The position numbers and the translations under genes are program-made. A stretch of 55,488 bases of DNA from a virus: the IMG/VR virus record IMGVR_UViG_3300037586_002804, positions 1 through 55,488 of that record. The stretch is one strand, 5' to 3'. Within the stretch, counting starts at the first letter, position 1. The number at the start of each line of letters is the position of its first letter. Below, piece after piece: positions 13,697 through 19,620 of this stretch. Below the pieces are notes generated by a model. It did not search any database. It was not told the DNA's origin and worked only from the letters and a program-made list of their open reading frames with translations.

Positions 13697-13883
13697 TGAG
13701 CACCTCGCATGATTGTTCGATTTGCCTTCCAAGCTCAAGATACCTGCCGTCGATAAAAACTCTCCAGTCGTATTCCAGCCTGTCGTTTCTCGGCAACTTC
13801 TCAACTAAGAGGGCAGCGCTTGATTGCAACTTCCAGTGGTTGCGACAACCGCTTCCTATTTCTATCAGATCACCGACTTGCAT
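13683..13883 (-). CDS. MQVGDLI SH3-like family protein, 66 aa
   Basis: ATG at 13881-13883 (MQVGDLIEIGSGCRN) aligns with other family starts; a TTG two codons earlier would overlap the upstream stop by four bases. It has a DWRVFIDGRYLE strand and ends CEVLSESR. Function is unknown. Confidence 0.7.
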   Translation of the reverse strand: MQVGDLIEIGSGCRNHWKLQSSAALLVEKLPRNDRLEYDWRVFIDGRYLELGRQIEQSCEVLSESR

Positions 13884-13885
13884 TT

Positions 13886-14077
13886 TCAACTCAACACCTC
13901 CACAGCGCTCGGGCGCACATCAATATAAGTTTTGCCTGTTGACAAGCACAGCAACTTCAAACGCGGTGCTGGGTTACGATACATTTCAAGAAGATGAAAC
14001 AGCCCACAAAGCGGCGGGTTGGTGCCCGGTGCTGGTTGAACTGTTTGGCGCATATTTACTAAATCACCGACTTTCAT
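13886..14077 (-). CDS. MKVGDLV-family SH3-like protein, 63 aa
   Basis: ATG at 14075-14077 in the junction ATGAAAGTCGGTGA; MKVGDLVNMRQTVQPAPG, then LFHLLEMYRNPAPRL, ending AVEVLS. The end is truncated relative to LEVISESR, matching its non-standard junction with the next gene. Function is unknown. Confidence 0.72.
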   Translation of the reverse strand: MKVGDLVNMRQTVQPAPGTNPPLCGLFHLLEMYRNPAPRLKLLCLSTGKTYIDVRPSAVEVLS

Positions 14078-14249
14078 TGAGCACCTCAATATGCTTATCC
14101 CACATGAGGTGGGTAAAGCCATTGCCCCAAAGCACCCACCAGTGACCCGCTACCGTCTCGGATGCCCGGAGAATCACGCCGGGGGTGCCGCCGTAAAGAA
14201 TCCAATCGGGATCTTTTTCCACTTCTCTTACCAAATTGCCGGGTTTCAT
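14064..14249 (-). CDS. MKPGNLV SH3-like family protein, 61 aa, first of array
   Basis: ATG start; MKPGNLVREVEKDPDW, then TPGVILRASETVAG and WWVLWGNGFTH strands, ending IEVLNESR. It is promoter-proximal to the third array and has diverged at the start (P-G-N for V-G-D). Function is unknown. Confidence 0.78.
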   Translation of the reverse strand: MKPGNLVREVEKDPDWILYGGTPGVILRASETVAGHWWVLWGNGFTHLMWDKHIEVLNESR

Positions 14250-14271
14250 AGTAACTCCTTATTACATATAT

Positions 14272-14326
14272 AATGTAACATGGAGTATGAGCCTTGTCTA
14301 TGTAAATGTTGTCAAATAGATGTCAA
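14272..14326 (-). promoter_or_regulatory. Double-TTGACA-box promoter for array 4
   Basis: Core: TAGACA at 14295-14300, spacer of 17, TACATT at 14272-14277. Extra TTGACA boxes at 14310-14315 and 14321-14326, period 11 and nine bases above the -35. Confidence 0.78.
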
Positions 14327-14328
14327 GT

Positions 14329-14553
14329 CTATTTGGGTGCGCTCCTCTTAATTACTTCAATAATTTCGCATTGATACACTGGAACGATATTTGACCGTCC
14401 TGCGAAGAGCACATCATATTCTGAATCCTGGGGTGAATCTGATGTTATTCCCCACTCATCCCTTCCTTCTCGGACATTGACAATGAGTCCAACATAGCCG
14501 TAAGCCCAAGTGAGTCCGCCGAAGTCAACTTTGACAAGATCACCGACGTTCAT
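14329..14553 (-). CDS. MNVGDLV SH3-like family protein, 74 aa
   Basis: ATG start; MNVGDLVKVDFGGLTWAYG, then YVGLIVNVREGRDEW and YDVLFAGRSN. It ends IIEVIKRSAPK. Its start shares the junction ATGAACGTCGGTGA with the end (HERR) of an unrelated AbrB-like gene. Function is unknown. Confidence 0.78.
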   Translation of the reverse strand: MNVGDLVKVDFGGLTWAYGYVGLIVNVREGRDEWGITSDSPQDSEYDVLFAGRSNIVPVYQCEIIEVIKRSAPK

Positions 14554-14743
14554 GCTTTTGGCGCTCTTTGACAGAAAGATTTACGACACGGAATCCCTTG
14601 CCTGCGCCGATCCACTCAACCTCATCCCCATCTTGCCAGCCAAGCTCAGACAGTAGCTTCTGTTCCAGCGGAATGTAGACGCTGCCGTCTTCTCGTTCCT
14701 TGAGTTCCAAGCGATAGTGGCGAGATGTGATTTGTTTTTTCAT
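14540..14743 (-). CDS. AbrB/MazE-like small DNA-binding protein, 67 aa
   Basis: ATG at 14741-14743 (MKKQITSRHYRLELKERED) is preferred over a GTG four codons earlier. YIPLEQKLLSELGWQDGDEVEW matches the SpoVT-AbrB swapped-hairpin pattern (I-P-x(5)-L-x(3)-G-x(2)-x-G-D-x-V-x). Such proteins bind DNA as transition-state regulators or antitoxins; no toxin gene is adjacent. It ends KHERR, and its last 14 bases are the start of the next SH3-like gene. Confidence 0.7.
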   Translation of the reverse strand: MKKQITSRHYRLELKEREDGSVYIPLEQKLLSELGWQDGDEVEWIGAGKGFRVVNLSVKERQKHERR

Positions 14744-14776
14744 ATTGTATTGCACTCTTGTGTTTGTGAGATTTAT

Positions 14777-14782
14777 ATTATA
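14777..14782 (-). promoter_or_regulatory. Extended -10 promoter for the AbrB-like gene
   Basis: TATAAT at 14777-14782 preceded by TGT. The -35 position has TTAAAA, so the -35 is weak. Confidence 0.6.
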
Positions 14783-14820
14783 ACATGGATTGCTTATTTT
14801 TTAAGCTATTGGTTAAAACT

Positions 14821-15282
14821 TTATGACTGAATTGGCAGTGCTCCGAGCATTGCAGAGATTGCCGGGGCGTCATTCATCCTATGGCAGTCTCCCACTTCGA
14901 TGAACTTAGTGCCAGGAAGGGAATTTGACAAATGGATGCTATCCGACACCGGGACAACCTCATCGTTCACAGAGTGCAATATCGTTGTCGAGCCTTTCGG
15001 CTCTGGACGAGTACTTGCTCCAAACTTTCTCCACGCTGGGGCAATGAGCACCAGGGGAACCGTTCCTGTATCGATGTTTAGCGCGATGGCTCCGCCCCGA
15101 GAAGAAGCAACAATCACATCGGGCTGAATTCGGCTGATCATTTCAGCGGCAATGGAAAGAGACTTGTCCCAGTCATCTTTGGGGAGTGCTGGTGCGAAAA
15201 CATGATGCCCAGCTTTTTGAAGCTCTTTTCGCTTACTACTGTTGGGACTCGATAGTCTGCCATGCAAATAGACGATATTCAC
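14821..15282 (-). CDS. Alpha/beta-hydrolase-like protein (YqiA/RBBP9-like), 153 aa
   Basis: GTG start with GGTGGAG upstream. MNIVYLHGRLSSPNSSKRK has the Y-L-H-G oxyanion strand. VIVASSRGGAIAL is the nucleophile elbow (S-x-S-R-G-G), LHSVNDEVVPV gives the Asp and DCHRMND gives the His of a triad. Length (153) suits small single-domain hydrolases such as the YqiA or RBBP9 families. Substrate unknown. Confidence 0.8.
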   Translation of the reverse strand: MNIVYLHGRLSSPNSSKRKELQKAGHHVFAPALPKDDWDKSLSIAAEMISRIQPDVIVASSRGGAIALNIDTGTVPLVLIAPAWRKFGASTRPEPKGSTTILHSVNDEVVPVSDSIHLSNSLPGTKFIEVGDCHRMNDAPAISAMLGALPIQS

Positions 15283-15314
15283 TATGTCTCCACCTATCTC
15301 GGAAGTTCATATGT

Positions 15315-15343
15315 AATATAACACACTCAGCGAGGATTGCCAA
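15315..15343 (-). promoter_or_regulatory. sigma70-type promoter for the hydrolase
   Basis: -35 TTGGCA at 15338-15343, spacer of 17, and -10 TATATT at 15315-15320 with TGT before it. Confidence 0.75.
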
Positions 15344-15947
15344 GCATTATTTTTAAAATTCCCTTCTTTCCGCCGATTTCTCTTGTATACCATCCATTTC
15401 TGTCTGGATATTTCCCTTCAGGATGTGCGCCGAGCCAGTTGATGTCCTTTCCAAGGATTTTTCGCACCTTTTCAGGATCTTCAACCGATGGAACATCATA
15501 TTTTGTCATCATGATGTGCGCAATCGCCTTTGACATCTCGGCATAATACCCAGGAGTCTTCAGCATATCTGCCGTCTTATCCTTGTATGCAGCTTTCGCT
15601 GAGCGAGTCCCATCATGTCCTGATGCTGTGAGTTTCTTACCAGATGGCTTCGTCTTCGCAACTCGAAGAGCATCCGGTTCGTCGTCATCGTCCATATCTA
15701 CTGCCATCCATATATCGGACTTGCCGGGGACATCCTCCGAAGACTTGAAAGAAAAGTTTCCACCAATATCTTTATAGGCATTGTGAATAAGGGAGTATAT
15801 CTCATCCGTCAAATCAACGTTGTCAGGTTCTCTTGAACTTTCGATATCATTCTTCGATACCTGAATCCACTTTCCCTTGGGGACATCTAAGTCTTCCCAC
15901 TTTGTTTCATTGACGAACTTACGCCACTCGGTTAACAATTCTTTCAT
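15327..15947 (-). CDS. Tagged protein, possibly acetyltransferase-like, 206 aa
   Basis: It starts MKELLTEWRKFVNETKW, an N-terminal tag of the MKxLLxxWRxxxNE type also seen at 26818. The body has LTDEIYSLIHNAYKDIGG, SDIWMAVDMDDDDEPDALRV and LTASGHDGTRSAKAAY. The order of a helix, an acidic strand and a glycine/basic segment is reminiscent of GNAT-type proteins annotated in phages, but I cannot confirm the acetyl-CoA loop. An AACTATTTATA motif ends four bases above the ATG. Confidence 0.6.
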   Translation of the reverse strand: MKELLTEWRKFVNETKWEDLDVPKGKWIQVSKNDIESSREPDNVDLTDEIYSLIHNAYKDIGGNFSFKSSEDVPGKSDIWMAVDMDDDDEPDALRVAKTKPSGKKLTASGHDGTRSAKAAYKDKTADMLKTPGYYAEMSKAIAHIMMTKYDVPSVEDPEKVRKILGKDINWLGAHPEGKYPDRNGWYTREIGGKKGILKIMLGNPR

Positions 15948-15951
15948 GTCT

Positions 15952-15962
15952 TATAAATAGTT
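15952..15962 (-). promoter_or_regulatory. AACTATTTATA motif
   Basis: The motif lies only four bases before the ATG at 15947. If it is a -10 element, the mRNA would be nearly leaderless. Confidence 0.35.
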
Positions 15963-15994
15963 ATCAACTACTAAATTTATTCTTGCAAGATGAA

Positions 15995-16117
15995 TTAACA
16001 GGCGCAGGTGACGAAATAGTGCCACCCAAAGAATGCGAGGGCTGCCCAACCTGCAATATCTGCGGCAATGATAAGGCAATAAAGGTTGGGCGAGAAGCCA
16101 GGAAAACTACGATACAT
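15995..16117 (-). CDS. Small membrane peptide, 40 aa
   Basis: I found this by translating the gap downstream of a perfect promoter. ATG at 16115-16117 with AAGGAG upstream gives MYRSFPGFSPNLYCLIIAAD, then IAGWAALAFFGWHYFVTCAC. The second half is a hydrophobic membrane segment rich in aromatic residues, ending in Cys. The match of promoter, ribosome site and membrane segment supports a real gene. Function is unknown; a lysis or membrane-potential role is possible. Confidence 0.7.
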   Translation of the reverse strand: MYRSFPGFSPNLYCLIIAADIAGWAALAFFGWHYFVTCAC

Positions 16118-16144
16118 AACAAACTCCTTGTTTATTCTGTTGAC

Positions 16145-16173
16145 ATTATAGCACAGAGAGTGCCAAGAGTCAA
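16145..16173 (-). promoter_or_regulatory. Consensus sigma70 promoter for the 40-aa peptide
   Basis: -35 TTGACT at 16168-16173, spacer of 17, -10 TATAAT at 16145-16150 with TGTGC before it. It is one of the best promoters in the window. Confidence 0.85.
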
Positions 16174-16358
16174 CACTTTCTTTTACTTATTATTGAAAAA
16201 TTACGATGAGATATCCAGCAAGATTCGGCTCCGATATCAACCCAGACAACAACGATGTAGGGTCCGTAGTGATAAGGTTCTCCATCTGCCCAATACACAT
16301 TCTTCACAAGACCGATGTGTCCGTTATCATTTGAGCGAACGAGATCTCCAACTTCGAT
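16170..16358 (-). CDS. SH3-like family member lacking a standard start codon, about 62 aa
   Basis: An open frame reads IEVGDLVRSNDNGHIGLV then YIVVVWVDIGAESCWISHRN and ends ISKRKC. This clearly belongs to the (M)KVGDLV family. Upstream, the frame has no ATG, GTG or TTG before an in-frame stop at 16380-16382. The start position given is an ATC codon aligned with the family start. It may use a rare start codon, or be a decayed copy. The stop overlaps the promoter at 16145. Confidence 0.45.
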   Translation of the reverse strand: MEVGDLVRSNDNGHIGLVKNVYWADGEPYHYGPYIVVVWVDIGAESCWISHRNFSIISKRKC

Positions 16359-16372
16359 TTTCTCTTTCGACT

Positions 16373-17056
16373 CTATGATTCATGTTTCCTAAGCCTCGCA
16401 ATACCATCTTTGATCTCGACATATGTCATGTGATAAACCCAGTCTCCCGAATTAACATATGTCTTAATTACTTGATTCTCATCTACCCAAATGACGCACT
16501 CCGGCTTGTGTGAGTGTCCCATAATGAACACATCCACATCACTATTTAGGTTAATGATGTCCCAAATGCGAATAAGTTTTCGTTTTTTAATATTTCGATT
16601 TGCCCACCATGATGTCAGATCAATTTTGAAAGTCCTTTCAATCCAATCCTGACAGAGAGATATCATCTTAATCAAGAAACCTTCGGTATGTCGATGGAGC
16701 CAAGAAAGATCATACTCATCCCCATGAACTATTCTGAACTTTCTTGGGCTTCTCCCTTCTGCAGCTTCGATAAACTCGTGCTTGCTCATAAACTCAACGT
16801 TGCCGACATAACAATTTACACAGTCTTCAAAAGCAATATCATGATTTCCAACGATATAGATAATGCGCTCAAATTTCTGAAGAGAACGGAGAATCCGGAT
16901 AGACGATGGCGTGAACGAAGGAATCTTTATGAAGTCGATGACATCTCCGGCAAGAATAAGCTCATCGCATTCAATACCATCAAGGAATTCCGCCAACTGC
17001 ACCTCCTTACAATAAGAGGAACCAATATGGAGATCCGATATAATTATCCTTTTCAT
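16373..17056 (-). CDS. Calcineurin-like metallophosphoesterase (LpxH-like), 227 aa
   Basis: ATG at 17054-17056 (MKRIIISDLHIGSSYC), overlapping the upstream stop by four bases (ATGA). Motifs in order: DLHIGSS, GDVIDF, GNHD near residue 75, HGDEYD, and GHSHKPE near residue 185, each a metal-ligand block of the calcineurin-like fold. The layout resembles UDP-2,3-diacylglucosamine hydrolases (LpxH), but substrate cannot be told from sequence. It is larger than typical phage Nin221-type phosphatases. Confidence 0.88.
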   Translation of the reverse strand: MKRIIISDLHIGSSYCKEVQLAEFLDGIECDELILAGDVIDFIKIPSFTPSSIRILRSLQKFERIIYIVGNHDIAFEDCVNCYVGNVEFMSKHEFIEAAEGRSPRKFRIVHGDEYDLSWLHRHTEGFLIKMISLCQDWIERTFKIDLTSWWANRNIKKRKLIRIWDIINLNSDVDVFIMGHSHKPECVIWVDENQVIKTYVNSGDWVYHMTYVEIKDGIARLRKHES

Positions 17057-17268
17057 TTCTTCGTCCAAATGGGAGCTTGGAAAGAAGGCTCAAATGAACT
17101 GCTCTCATGAGCAGAATCAGAGATATCAGAGAGTTCAGAGTTCTGTCTTGTTAACGAATCACAAGCAGAGACAATGGCAAAACGCAACGCCTTATTCTCT
17201 GCCTCTAGTTCGCAAACTTTTTTCTCTAAACTCTCAATGAGTTCTTTAATGTCATTGATTTCTTTCAT
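17053..17268 (-). CDS. Coiled-coil protein, 71 aa
   Basis: MKEINDIKELIESLEKKVCE is followed by LEAENKALRFAIVSACD, giving a heptad-like start. The C-terminal part is serine-rich and polar (SDISDSAHESSSFEPSFQAP). Overlaps the phosphoesterase start. No family is recognised; a regulatory or adaptor coiled coil is possible. Confidence 0.65.
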   Translation of the reverse strand: MKEINDIKELIESLEKKVCELEAENKALRFAIVSACDSLTRQNSELSDISDSAHESSSFEPSFQAPIWTKK

Positions 17269-17293
17269 TTAATTGTTGGTTTATATTTGAAAA

Positions 17294-17488
17294 TTAGCGG
17301 GCAGAGGCAACTTGATATGCCATTATCCATATGATAGATTCTAAAGAACCATCGTCGGAGTCTCCGTCAAGCTTCACCGAATATATCCCCGGACGAACGC
17401 AGGCAACAATAGTTCCAGACTTATCATAAAATACAGATGTTTTGTCGAAAACAGTTACCCTATTGCCGACTCTAAACGCGCCGTTCAT
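17294..17488 (-). CDS. SH3-like family protein (FRVGNRV), 64 aa
   Basis: MNGAFRVGNRVTVFDKTSVF, then SGTIVACVRPGIYSVKLDGD. It ends AYQVASAR. The R-V-G-x-R-V start followed by strand pairs places it in the SH3-like group, with a drifted start. It overlaps the upstream gene by four bases. Confidence 0.7.
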   Translation of the reverse strand: MNGAFRVGNRVTVFDKTSVFYDKSGTIVACVRPGIYSVKLDGDSDDGSLESIIWIMAYQVASAR

Positions 17489-17892
17489 TTTTCAATATTC
17501 CCTCCAGCTTCCGATTTAAATTTAATCTCGACTTCTTCCCTAAACACCCAGTAATCTACACCCTCGACAAGAATCACAATAAGTTCGCTATAGCATATAC
17601 CGAGAGGATTTGGGCTGTCCACGGGTTTCGAAGACTTTTTGTTGATTCTATCACCATCGAGATTATACTCATAGTCGCACACTTTTTCTGCATCTATCTT
17701 ATTCTCAGCGCCTTGGGGGGCGTTAGTATCGGCATTGGCATTGGCATATGTTGTAAATTCCTTATTCAAAGGACGGACATCAACGACGAGTCCAAGTTTG
17801 CCGTAGGGAAACGTTGGTGGGCGATATATCCCATCGCCGTCTGCTACTTCTGACCATTCCATTACCTCAACTAAGTCGCCAACGCCTATCAA
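17485..17892 (-). CDS. SH3-like family protein with long insertion, 135 aa
   Basis: TTG start at 17890-17892 with GGAGGG about nine bases upstream: MIGVGDLVEVMEWSEVADG. The LGLVVDVRPLNKEF strand is followed by a 60-residue polar insertion, then YSELIVILVEG and VDYWVFREEVEI. It ends AGGNIEK. It is the largest clear family member. Function is unknown. Confidence 0.7.
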   Translation of the reverse strand: MIGVGDLVEVMEWSEVADGDGIYRPPTFPYGKLGLVVDVRPLNKEFTTYANANADTNAPQGAENKIDAEKVCDYEYNLDGDRINKKSSKPVDSPNPLGICYSELIVILVEGVDYWVFREEVEIKFKSEAGGNIEK

Positions 17893-17954
17893 CTACAACG
17901 CCCTCCGGATTTATACCAATAAATAGGGAGCTATCTTGATAAGAGAGACTTTTA

Positions 17955-18224
17955 TTAAGCCTCGAAGGAGCCCAAAAAGACTTGGCGATTAATATCACCC
18001 TGGAGCTTGACAAGTTCTGCCATCTCTTGACAATCTCCGCTCATAATTGCGTCGAGGGACGCTCGCTCAAGCCTCTCCATTACGGGAGCATACCGAAGCA
18101 TGATAGAAGATGTTGACATCATTTCGGCAAATTCACGGGCACTCTGTTCGGATTTCTCGAAAGGGCTTAATTCCGTTAGAGCGGTAGGTGGGCTGTAATT
18201 AATATTTGTTTTTTTATTTGACAT
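17955..18224 (-). CDS. Hypothetical protein, 89 aa
   Basis: MSNKKTNINYSPPTALTELS, then a helical body with SAREFAEMMSTSSIMLRYAP and EMAELVKLQGDINRQV. It overlaps the upstream SH3-like gene by 11 bases. No family is recognised. Confidence 0.65.
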   Translation of the reverse strand: MSNKKTNINYSPPTALTELSPFEKSEQSAREFAEMMSTSSIMLRYAPVMERLERASLDAIMSGDCQEMAELVKLQGDINRQVFLGSFEA

Positions 18225-18477
18225 TTTTGATTTCTCCTGTTTTTTTATTTATTCTCATTTCAATTGATTTAGTTTTGGAGTCGATGCTTCCCGATGCCGC
18301 AAGGACGGAAGAGGCTACGAGGACGAGATCGTCAATCAGGAAGTCGTGTGGCGAGCCGTTGGGCATTAAAATTTTGGCACAAGGTTTGTCTCCTATCTGG
18401 TGGACGCGGAGGGCGACACCGAGAGATGAGGATGGCATATACGTCCAATTCACCAAGTCGCCTTGCTTTATTGTCAT
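18214..18477 (-). CDS. SH3-like family protein (IKQGDLV), 87 aa
   Basis: ATG at 18475-18477 gives MTIKQGDLVNWTYMPSSSLG; a longer frame to 18576 overlaps the upstream gene. GVALRVHQIG and CAKILMPNGSPHDFLIDDL fit the family. A C-terminal extension with K-T-K-S-I-E-M-R-I-N-K-K-T-G is basic. Function is unknown. Confidence 0.72.
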   Translation of the reverse strand: MTIKQGDLVNWTYMPSSSLGVALRVHQIGDKPCAKILMPNGSPHDFLIDDLVLVASSVLAASGSIDSKTKSIEMRINKKTGEIKNVK

Positions 18478-18484
18478 TGATTCC

Positions 18485-19279
18485 TCACTTGATACGAGCA
18501 GACTTGAGATAACGCTCTTCGATGATAAGGGTGGATGCGGCTCCAAATGGTAGGATTTGATAAATTTTCGCGCCAAGGGCTGGGGTTCGTGGATATGCCG
18601 CGTTCACTTTCACAACCACACCTGCTTTCTTAAAAGTGCGGCGGGCGCTGCCGGGGGCTGTTGCTCGAAGTGAAACATACTCACCTAACTCAAACTTCGG
18701 AGAATCATACCAGGCAGAAAGAATCTTCTTAGCATATTTATTGCCCGTGATTTTGGTGAACTGTTCATGGGATGGAACAAACTCACTATTAGAAAGGATG
18801 TTCTGAGACAAAGCGCTGAAGTATCCCGCTGCAGAATAGTAGGTAGCGCAAATCTTAGCCATCTCCTGCATCCGGCTATCGCCACTATATTCAGATATCC
18901 ACTTGGCTTTACTCGCGATAGCTTTATCAGAATGTCGATGTTCAATCTTCTTAAGAACTTTGATTTGATTATCGGACAGCATCCGTCCGCGAGCAACTTG
19001 AAGGGCGAGACTTTCCACGAAGCCTGCATCCCAGGTGCCCTTGCTGACGCGGAGTCCAAGAGCAGAGAGGCGCTCATTCATGGGGTTCTCTGCCGCTTTG
19101 GCAAGGTTCTCGTCGCTATATCGCTCCTCAAGGCGGCGGACTGCTGCAGCCCGTCCTGCGGACAGGGAGCGCTTCTTGGAGTAATGATTAGTAAGGCTCT
19201 CAACAAATCCCTTATCATAATCAGACAAAGGTTTTTTGGCGAGAGCTTCAAGACGGTTGGCATAAGTGATGCGAGCCAT
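18485..19279 (-). CDS. Two-repeat helical protein with SH3-like C-terminus, 264 aa
   Basis: Two helical repeats of about 55 residues share the pattern D-x-G-F-V-E-S-L ... LS ... R/KI-E-x-R-x-S-D: SDYDKGFVESLTNHYSKKRS and TWDAGFVESLALQVARGRML. After a linker with CATYYSAAGYFSALSQNIL, the C-terminal 85 residues contain FELGEYVSLRATAPG, AGVVVKVN and IEERYLKSARIK, an SH3-like module. The C-terminal half is paralogous to the protein at 30826. Function unknown; the LS-x-x-Q-x-x-x-L-x-K-I module occurs in many phage proteins. Confidence 0.72.
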   Translation of the reverse strand: MARITYANRLEALAKKPLSDYDKGFVESLTNHYSKKRSLSAGRAAAVRRLEERYSDENLAKAAENPMNERLSALGLRVSKGTWDAGFVESLALQVARGRMLSDNQIKVLKKIEHRHSDKAIASKAKWISEYSGDSRMQEMAKICATYYSAAGYFSALSQNILSNSEFVPSHEQFTKITGNKYAKKILSAWYDSPKFELGEYVSLRATAPGSARRTFKKAGVVVKVNAAYPRTPALGAKIYQILPFGAASTLIIEERYLKSARIK

Positions 19280-19309
19280 TATTCATTCCTGTTCTTTATT
19301 AACATATAT

Positions 19310-19363
19310 AATATAGCAAGAAACTGCAGCTAATGCAAGTTCTATATGTCAAGTAATTGTCAA
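19310..19363 (-). promoter_or_regulatory. Double-TTGACA-box promoter (264-aa gene)
   Basis: Core: TTGCAT at 19333-19338, spacer of 17, TATATT at 19310-19315. TTGACA boxes at 19347-19352 and 19358-19363, period 11, eight bases above the -35. The distal box contains the upstream stop codon (19360-19362). Confidence 0.78.
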
Positions 19364-19620
19364 GGCTTTACTTTGATTGCCCATATTGGCAAGACTCCCT
19401 CTGAAGATAACCCACTTGGCTGCCTCCAAGATACTGTTGCCCATGTTTCTACATTTTTAGAATATTCGCTCTCTCGAAGATAAACATTGATCACGGTGCC
19501 AACCATTCCCCTATCATAGTCGGACTGCGGATCTGCTAACACAACCACATCCCCATCGGTGATAGTTATTTGAGCATCTTTATCCAAAATGCCAGTCTTG
19601 TCGTTGTCAACCTTCTTCAC
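19360..19620 (-). CDS. SH3-like protein, 86 aa
   Basis: GTG start overlapping the aminotransferase stop by four bases. After a polar start (KKVDNDKTGILDKDAQITIT) it reads DGDVVVLADPQSDYDRGMVG, then TVINVYLRESEY and WATVSWRQPSG. The order of strands, with G-x-V/I at the centre, matches the SH3-like family, though the K-V-G-D-L-V core is replaced by D-G-D-V-V-V. Function is unknown. Confidence 0.65.
   Translation of the reverse strand: MKKVDNDKTGILDKDAQITITDGDVVVLADPQSDYDRGMVGTVINVYLRESEYSKNVETWATVSWRQPSGLSSEGVLPIWAIKVKP

Larger units (their letters stand above)
13116..14249 (-). repeat. SH3-like gene array 4 (six tandem paralogues)
   Basis: Six consecutive family genes, with 14-base junctions at 13321-13334, 13484-13497, 13683-13696 and 14064-14077. 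Three of the four are GTGAAAG(T/C)CGGTGA. The gene bodies are highly diverged, but junction and ends are conserved. Confidence 0.85.
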
